Assembly (NCBI RefSeq): GCF_933775445.1
Contig: NC_065874.1
Coordinates: forward strand, 2,730,501-2,794,500
Source of the DNA: Argentina anserina
Taxonomy: Eukaryota > Streptophyta > Magnoliopsida > Rosales > Rosaceae
Reading direction: 5' to 3'
DNA length: 64,000 nt
The first letter of the stretch is position 1; every line of letters starts with the position of its first letter. A model generated the notes under the pieces. That model saw only the letters and a list, made by a program, of their open reading frames with translations. It did not search any database and had not been told where the DNA came from. Both the position numbers and the translations under genes were made by a program. Positions 58,072 to 64,000 of the stretch are shown here, piece by piece.

Positions 58072-60012
58072 TCATCTTTGAGATTTTCTACTACCAAAAC
58101 TAAATCCATCAAATGATGAGCCCGGCTTCTGGTTTCGATTCTCCGCCTCCGGTTCTTTTTTGCCCTGTACAACATTCCCAGCACTGTCCATTATTTCTTC
58201 TGCTACATATTCAGCGTCGTAGTCAACGGTGGAGAAAGAAGCCGAAGCATCAATGTGACTGAAAGAAAGTGTAGTGTCTAGTGAGAGTGAGGTTTGAAGG
58301 GAAACATCCGGCGACATTCCTGCTGTGCTCTTAAGAGCAAGGTTCTTCCTGGCTCTTCCTCTCCACTTTTTCAGTCCGGTAACCACCGCCTCATTGAACA
58401 CAGCTTTTCTCATCGACGTACCCATCTGTACAATTGATCGATCACGTTAGTATCAAACACTTGATTCTTGAAACTGATGTAGAGGATTAAGCTAGCAATT
58501 TAAGGAATGCTATGTGTATCTTACCTGAGTGACCAATGCGTAAAGAGGCAAAGTTATATAGCCACAAAGGATTTGTACCAAGTACCATGATACCCATGGC
58601 TAGCCGTATTACTATATCCTCAGTTTCTCGATGGAAGCATGATGTCAAACCAAATTTGTACTGTATTTTGAAACGAATCTGTTAGTCGAGACTCAAGGGA
58701 GAACCGTACCCTAGCTTTTAAAAAAAAAAAAATCATAGTCGTGCATACTAGAGTGAAGAACTGAAGATCAATGCCTGGTTTATGCTTTATTCCAGACTTC
58801 CAGCAATCCCTCTTAATTCTAAAGTTCAAGAAATTTCATCAACAGTCGACATACCATATTTTGAAGGGTAAATTCCTTCTATGGTACCTGATGTTTGACT
58901 ACTTGGACAATTTGGTACCTGATGTATGAAAGCGGACAATTTGGTACCTAAAGTTCTCAAATTTAGGTCATTTTGGTACTTATGTCAATTTTGACCATAT
59001 TTTCAGGGTTATTTCCGTCATCTTATCTCAATTTTACTTCATTTTTTTTATAATACCTCCAAATTGCCTCTAAGTTATCACTAAAAATTTGATAACTCAT
59101 CCACTTAGTATCTGTGATGATTTACGCATATAAGTTTTCATAATGTAGCTATCAATCTAAATTAATTTTAATTATAAGTAATTAAAAAAATATTTTGATA
59201 AAAATTACAATTGCATAAAGGCAATTTATTTCATTTGCAGAAAATAATTAGGATACAATAAGTATATTAAGAAAAAAAAATTTATTTTCGATATATGCGA
59301 AGTATATGCTAAGTGTAGTAGATATATCAATTTAATTATCTCTAAAGAGAGGCAATTATAGGAAGAAAAATGTGAATTTGATGAATTTAGGACTAGAATG
59401 ACGGAAATAACCCTGAAAATATGGTCAAAATTGATAGAGGTACCAAAATGGCCTAAAATTAATAACTTTAGGTACCAAATTGTCCGCTTTCATACATCAG
59501 GTACCAAATTGTCCAAGTAGCCAAACATCAAGTACCATAAGAGGAATTTACCCTATTTTGAACACCGAGAGATCTTCCCCTCGGTGTGGTTTCACTAGGA
59601 ATCCATATTGGTTCCCGTCAATCGATACTTCTTGGTCAAGACATATTACACAGAAAAGTTGTTGATGAAATTTCGAATTCTTTGAGAGTTTGAAGGGTGA
59701 CATAGAACTTCACTCTACATTAACTACATATGTTTGTAGCTACTCAAACAGTAAATTAATTACTGAATCAAAGTATATGCTTACCCAAGTCCAAGTGAAG
59801 AATGCCAATTGAAATGAATTCTGCAATTCTTAAAGAATAGTTACATGCATGAACTGAGGGTCGCAGGCCACCAAATGATTTTATAATAAAATTGAAATAA
59901 TTTATAGAAGATTAATCAATACCTGATACAGTGTGAAGTGCAGAATATGGAGAAGCAATTTGGGCCAGTTAAACCAGAAAAAGTGGTCACTAGGCTTCAC
60001 AAGCAAAGTCCC
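58072..60012 (-). pseudogene. MLO gene, 3' half, frameshifted
   Basis: Four minus-strand exons are recognisable: 60012-59923 (KPSDHFFWFNWPKLLLHI...), 59820-59785 (NSFQLAFFTWTW), 58660-58525 (YKFGLTSCFHRETEDIVIRL then AMGI) and 58425-58072 (MGTSMRKAVFNEAVVTGLKK and on). These are the last transmembrane segments and the calmodulin-binding C-terminus (LKKWRGRARKNLALK) of MLO, a plasma-membrane family whose members include powdery-mildew susceptibility genes. The third exon carries a 7-bp near-duplication (ATGGTAC before TTGGTAC) that shifts the frame before YITLPLYALVTQ. A MULE MITE sits in the intron at 58866-59553. Upstream exons are not found; LTR-like DNA begins just beyond 60012. The gene is probably dead, or truncated before the C-terminus. 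Confidence 0.85.
58866..59553. mobile_element. Mutator-like (MULE) MITE in an MLO intron
   Basis: A perfect 9-bp target duplication TATTTTGAA (58857-58865 and 59554-59562) flanks the 688-bp element. Both ends read GGGTAAATTCC as inverted repeats. The terminal inverted repeats extend about 165 bp, with repeated GACAATTTGGTACCT motifs. The core is AT-rich and non-coding. Confidence 0.92.
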
Positions 60013-60853
60013 TCTTACAACTTGAGACTTATATATCATCGCTATTGTCACACGGGCACAGTCTGTACCAAAACTTTTTCCCTATGTGATGACGTTAAGC
60101 AGCCTACACTACCTAACCAGCCTACCAACTTATCTCACTCAATTGTCTATTGCCCAGCGGAAACTATCTAACAAACGACAATGAGCATACAAGCAACACG
60201 CACACACACAACACAAGTGTTTACGAGAGTCCGCTCCCAACCTTTAACTCATTAAAGGATCAAGAAGATTACAACGAGCACAAAGAGTGCTTTCAGCCTT
60301 AGTCAACCCAAACCCAATCTGCCTAGCCACTTACTTAGTGAGCCTACACTAATCACTCAACCGAAGGGTACAATGATGATACAATGAGGCTTACAACCTT
60401 CGCAATTCCGACATGCCCTATCTGCCTAGCTCTCTATTGTGTTTCCCTCATCCTTACAATTGTTCTCTCTTTGCTTGTGTTCTCACAGTCTCTCGATTGT
60501 GATTCTCTCTCGGTCTCTCCCTTCCCAATGACAACCCCATTGGCCTAGGTTATGTTGCACTGCAATTGTGCATGGTGGTTGACACCCCCAACCACCATAG
60601 GGTGATGTGGCAGCCTGCATGCTTGCCAAGCAAGCCTTGTAACTCCCATGACACATCCCACTGACTTCCCTACCTTGCATGAGTAATTGATGGTCCTATC
60701 TTCAAGCTTAAGTCGCCACCTTGCATGAGTAACCACCCACTAACTTGGATAACTGCCCACTGCTTTGGTAACTGCCTTGGATAATTGCCCACTACTTGGT
60801 AACCTCCTTGGCTGCTTGATAACCGCCCCCTACATGCTTGGTAACTGCCGTCG

Positions 60854-60886
60854 ACATGCATGCGCGCTGCGCGCGCGCATGCATGT
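60854..60886. repeat. 33-bp palindrome with RY motifs
   Basis: The arms ACATGCATGCGCGC and GCGCGCATGCATGT are perfect 14-bp complements around TGCGC. It could form a cruciform. Confidence 0.9.
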
Positions 60887-60949
60887 GCTTGCCTGCCACC
60901 ATACCCTTCCATGTGTGCTACTGTCTTGCATCCACGCCTATGATTAGTG

Positions 60950-61165
60950 CTAGCGAGGCTAATCTCTAGCTTATAAGTCTGCCTGCTCCGTGCTAGCGAG
61001 GCTAACATCAAGCCAACTGCCTGCCCAGTGCTTGCCGAGGTCTGCTGGCGAGGCTAATCTCCCTGCCTTGTCATATCTGCCCACTTCCTTGCTGGCGAGG
61101 CTAATATCCAGCCTACATGTCTGCTAGCGAGGCTAATCTGCCCGCATCTGCTAGCGAAGCTAAAA
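60950..61165. repeat. Dispersed TGCTAGCGAGGCTAAT repeats
   Basis: Six copies of (T)GCTAGCGAGGCTAA or a one-base variant occur at irregular spacing (~20-70 bp) inside the LTR-like region. Confidence 0.85.
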
Positions 61166-61817
61166 GTATAGGAGAGTAATAACAATAGGCAATCATAAAG
61201 AAACAATCACACACAAACATTATTTTTCACTACAGTGGAAACCAAACTCTTGGTAAAAACCATTGCGGGACTTTCACGCAGTCCACACGAAACTTTCACT
61301 AAGAATGAGATTTACAATAATCTTCCTCAAGTAGAGTCTCCCAAGAGATCTCTTTACAAGCCAACACAACAGGACTAACTTGATTCACAGAATTATATTC
61401 TAAACTTCATTCATAGGTCAGCAACCCTTTGCTGTAGAAAGTACCACATGCACCTGCATAAACCAGTTGATCTCAATGAGATAAATACACAGGTGATTCT
61501 CAATTTAAGATTGAAGAGAAGAATTATACTAATTCTCATAAGTGTATTCAGTCGACATATATGCAGACATCTTGCACTATCAGACCTGTATACCAAGAAA
61601 AATATTCTTGTTTTTCCACTTCATCAGTTACAGCAATGCCGTATATATAGGCAGAAAACATATCGGTTTAGATCTCATTTAGCGCCATAAAACATGGATC
61701 GGAATACATATATGGCATGATACAAAGTCATACAAATTGTTTCTAAAAACAGCACATACTGATTGAAAGAAGATATCAATGCAGAAATTCAAATATATGC
61801 AGTAGACGATCTTACCA

Positions 61818-61898
61818 AACCAAGTCTCCTATTTCGACTAGGAGAACCAAGTCTCCTATTTCGACTAGGAGAACCAAGTCTCCTAATTCGACTAGGAG
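61818..61898. repeat. Three 27-bp tandem repeats
   Basis: Units at 61818-61844, 61845-61871 and 61872-61898 read AACCAAGTCTCCTATTTCGA followed by CTAGGAG, with one mismatch in the third. Each unit can fold (CTCCTA/TAGGAG). They lie 28-108 bases inside the putative U3. Confidence 0.95.
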
Positions 61899-61926
61899 AT
61901 ATATGTGGAATTGACAAATACTATCA

Positions 61927-61939
61927 ATCTCCCCCTTTG
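61927..61939 (-). other. Putative polypurine tract
   Basis: CAAAGGGGGAGAT on the minus strand lies directly upstream of TGATAG, typical of the 3' LTR junction in plant copia elements. Confidence 0.55.
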
Positions 61940-62271
61940 TCATTCCACATTGTATCTTTCATCAAGAACCTGCATATACAACATATATTTGAGTTTAATA
62001 AAACATATGACCTCAGCTTCTTCAATGATACCACTAGTTATAGAACTAGGATAGCAAGGATGAGTCTCAAGAGTTATAAGGAATCAGTTTCCATCATATT
62101 CTACCTCTTTAAGAGAAACCTGTCATTTAGCCACAAAAATAGAAACTACTGTGAATTTAAACAGAAACATTAAAAGGAGTTATGTACCAGTTTGCACTTA
62201 TTACAATCCAGAAAATAAAAACTGAATGTCTTGATGGAAAATTACTCCCCTATGGAATGACAAAGGGGAGT

Positions 62272-62850
62272 TTACTTCTTGCGAGAGTAGACAACAGATT
62301 TCCCTTTAGTCTCAGCCTTGGCCTTCTTGCGTGCAACATGCCGAGTGGATTCCCTCATAGCAACCTCTCGCCTCCTGCATATGTTTGGCTCAAACATGTT
62401 GAAGAGGTTGGCGCGAGTTCCACTAGGTTTACTCGGACTAGAGTCACCATAATGGCCAGCGGATGAGGAACTGTGATAAGCCATAGAGTCAGACGAGTGA
62501 GGAGGGCTAGGATCAGGAGAGATACCAGGAGGAGGGGCTTGATCACCCTGAGCCAAGATAATCTCCTTCATAATATGCATGGTGCGTTCTATCCTGTCCA
62601 TATCACTAGCACGATGTCTCTCCATCACAGCAAGCATGCCAATGATCCTGTCAGTTTGAATGACCTGAGACTGTTGAGCACGTTGAATTGCGGCCGCCAG
62701 AGGGTCAGCAGGTACATCAGCAGGGAGCACATGTTCAGGATATGGTGGCAAAGGGGCATGAGGAGGCTGTGGTGGAGGAAACGGTGCGCCAATGCTCCTA
62801 GGAAAACGGTGAGTGACTCCCATGCGAGTAGTCTGCTTAGAGCGAGCCAT
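62272..62850 (-). CDS. Retroelement-associated ORF with histone H3-like N-terminus
   Basis: An intact 192-aa minus-strand ORF starts MARSKQTTRMGVTHRFPRS at 62850. An in-frame ATG at 62934 would add 28 hydrophobic residues; I prefer the internal start because the MARTKQT-type opening recurs in plant retroelement ORFs. A Pro-rich stretch (PPPQPPHAPLPPYPEH) is followed by a helical part (~residues 50-100), a Ser/Pro region and a basic tail (ARKKAKAETKGKSVVYSRKK). The N-terminus resembles histone H3 (ARTKQTARKS) at 6 of 8 residues. It sits between the presumed pol (outside the window) and the polypurine tract, so it is probably an extra ORF of the copia-type element. Function is unknown. Confidence 0.55.
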   Translation of the reverse strand: MARSKQTTRMGVTHRFPRSIGAPFPPPQPPHAPLPPYPEHVLPADVPADPLAAAIQRAQQSQVIQTDRIIGMLAVMERHRASDMDRIERTMHIMKEIILAQGDQAPPPGISPDPSPPHSSDSMAYHSSSSAGHYGDSSPSKPSGTRANLFNMFEPNICRRREVAMRESTRHVARKKAKAETKGKSVVYSRKK

Positions 62851-63509
62851 TGGTCTGCACACTGGAACAAACAGGTAAAACAACCAAGTACACAAAGGAA
62901 AGAACAAGAGAAATATTGAGCCGACTGTACACATAACATGTGTTTAAGTAGAGAACGAGAGAAACCCTAGCAGGTAAGAGAAACACAGAATAAGGAAAGA
63001 ACACAAAACGATTCAGTAATAAAACGAGGAAACGAAAAGACTCCTAGAAATAAGAGAATTTATTACACATGCAAAGACTAACACGAAGATCAAGCAAAAC
63101 GATTCGTATCTTTTGAGCCGTAAAACAAACTTAGCTTTTTGGGATAACAACCAGAATCATAGAAGAAACAAAAAGAAAGGAGTCAGATAAGGGTGGAAGC
63201 AACCAAAATCTGCAAAGCAAATTGCAAATAAGATGAACATTCTTGTATACTTAGATGCAAATCATACCACCAAATCTGCCAAGCCATTTAGGATTCTATT
63301 AACTCCTGCCAGAAGACTAAGTCCTTTGGCGATCAATACAAAAACTGTGGGAAGGTTTAAAGACCGCATATGGGGTTAAACACTAAAGCAAATCAGCTGG
63401 CATCTGTATGTAAATCACAACTCTCCCCCATAACGCCTGGAATCGTTATTTTTTTTTAAAATACAACTCTCCCCCTTATGACTCCCAAGATCAAATTTTC
63501 ACTGTTGGA

Positions 63510-63560
<51 letters not shown>

Positions 63561-64000
63561 GGCACAGAGCATAGGAACAACAGCTTATGTAACGAGTGTT
63601 CAATGACAATAGCTCCCATATTAGTTGATATTAGGGTATTAGGCAGAAGAGAGTACCCCCATGGTCACACACTCAAGCGAGCTTCCATTATTGCAACCTC
63701 CATTGGGACCAAATCATTCATGTTTCTATCCCACCACCCTGATTAGGTCATAACCAAAGCAGTGGTTACTTTAGGAATAGTCTGGCCAATCCTTATACAC
63801 AAAACATTATTTTTACTTCGGGGAATAACAGAAAGTAAATCTTCAACTCACTCCAGATGCACAAGCAAATTAACAAAAAATGATTTTACCACCACAAAGC
63901 AGTACTCGTGTGTAGTGTGAGAAATTGCATTGACATAAAAGAAATAGCATCTTACAAGGCAGTATGTCCAGAATATGGCCTGAAGACACATGAAGCAGGA
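62851..64000. other. Retroelement-like non-coding DNA
   Basis: No intact frame is seen. CT-rich phrases such as CAACTCTCCCCC recur near 63420 and 63467. This is probably element-internal sequence between the H3-like ORF and pol. Confidence 0.35.
63513..63557. repeat. (TA)n microsatellite
   Basis: About 22 perfect TA dinucleotides. Confidence 0.95.

Larger units (their letters stand above)
60046..61926 (-). repeat. Probable 3' LTR of a minus-strand copia-type element
   Basis: On the minus strand a polypurine tract CAAAGGGGGAGAT (61939-61927) is followed by TGATAG at 61926, as expected at a 3' LTR start. Near the other limit, 60046 reads TGTCACACGGG, which would end the LTR in CA. The stretch is non-coding, contains several local repeats, and interrupts the MLO gene. 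Two similar leader-like blocks (near 60220 and 61250) hint at two nested elements. The second LTR would lie outside the window, so the limits are tentative. Confidence 0.4.

Noticed and set aside
62473..62919. A 148-codon plus-strand ORF
   Set aside because: It is the opposite-strand shadow of the H3-like ORF, with Arg-rich random composition.
62850..62934. 28-residue hydrophobic N-terminal extension of the H3-like ORF
   Set aside because: It may only be non-coding sequence open in frame. The MAR(S/T)KQT opening is the better start, although the extension cannot be excluded.

Overview
This is 64 kb of nuclear DNA from a flowering plant, a eudicot and probably a rosid. The evidence is GT-AG introns, intact orthologues of plant-only families (SND2-type NAC, CC-type glutaredoxin, MLO, DUF599, plant GBP-like GTPase) and a dense load of plant LTR, LINE, hAT and MULE elements. 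A Rosaceae origin is my guess from the style of the repeats; I cannot verify it.

Layout. 1-8.8 kb: two tandem, near-identical copies of an unusual chimeric gene that joins a DUF599 membrane domain to an HSL1/HAESA-type receptor-kinase domain whose catalytic motifs are damaged. A hAT-like element and AT-rich DNA separate them. 8.9-11.5 kb: a seven-exon GABA/amino-acid transporter (GAT1-like), preceded by decayed copies of its own first exon. 12.5-13.6 kb: an intronless membrane-anchored pseudokinase. 14.7-20.6 kb: a dead L1-type LINE with a hAT MITE inserted in its 3' zinc-finger region. 22.7-32.0 kb: a very young Ty3/gypsy-like element with 2,890-bp LTRs, nested in an older hAT-like element; its internal coding region is in ruins. 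35.2-37.0 kb: a NAC transcription factor of the SND2/SND3 group. 38.9-44.1 kb (minus): a 13-exon guanylate-binding-protein-like GTPase (GBPL3 type). 45.2-46.6 kb (minus): YLS8/DIM1, the U5 snRNP thioredoxin-like protein. 46.6-52.4 kb: gene-poor, with a deletion derivative of a hAT transposon. 52.5-52.9 kb (minus): a CC-type glutaredoxin (ROXY). 53-58 kb: further hAT-type elements. 58.1-60.0 kb (minus): the 3' half of an MLO gene with a 7-bp frameshifting insertion and a MULE MITE in an intron. 60.0-64 kb (minus): LTR-like sequence and the downstream ORF of a probable copia-type retrotransposon; this ORF starts like a histone H3 tail.

The functional genes do not form a pathway; this is an ordinary eukaryotic neighbourhood of unrelated genes. 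The best candidates for something undescribed are the duplicated DUF599-pseudokinase fusion, the H3-tail-like retroelement ORF, and the young Ty3 element that must have been mobilised by proteins supplied from elsewhere. Exon boundaries were derived by hand from splice consensus, reading phase and remembered family sequences. No alignment or search was run.
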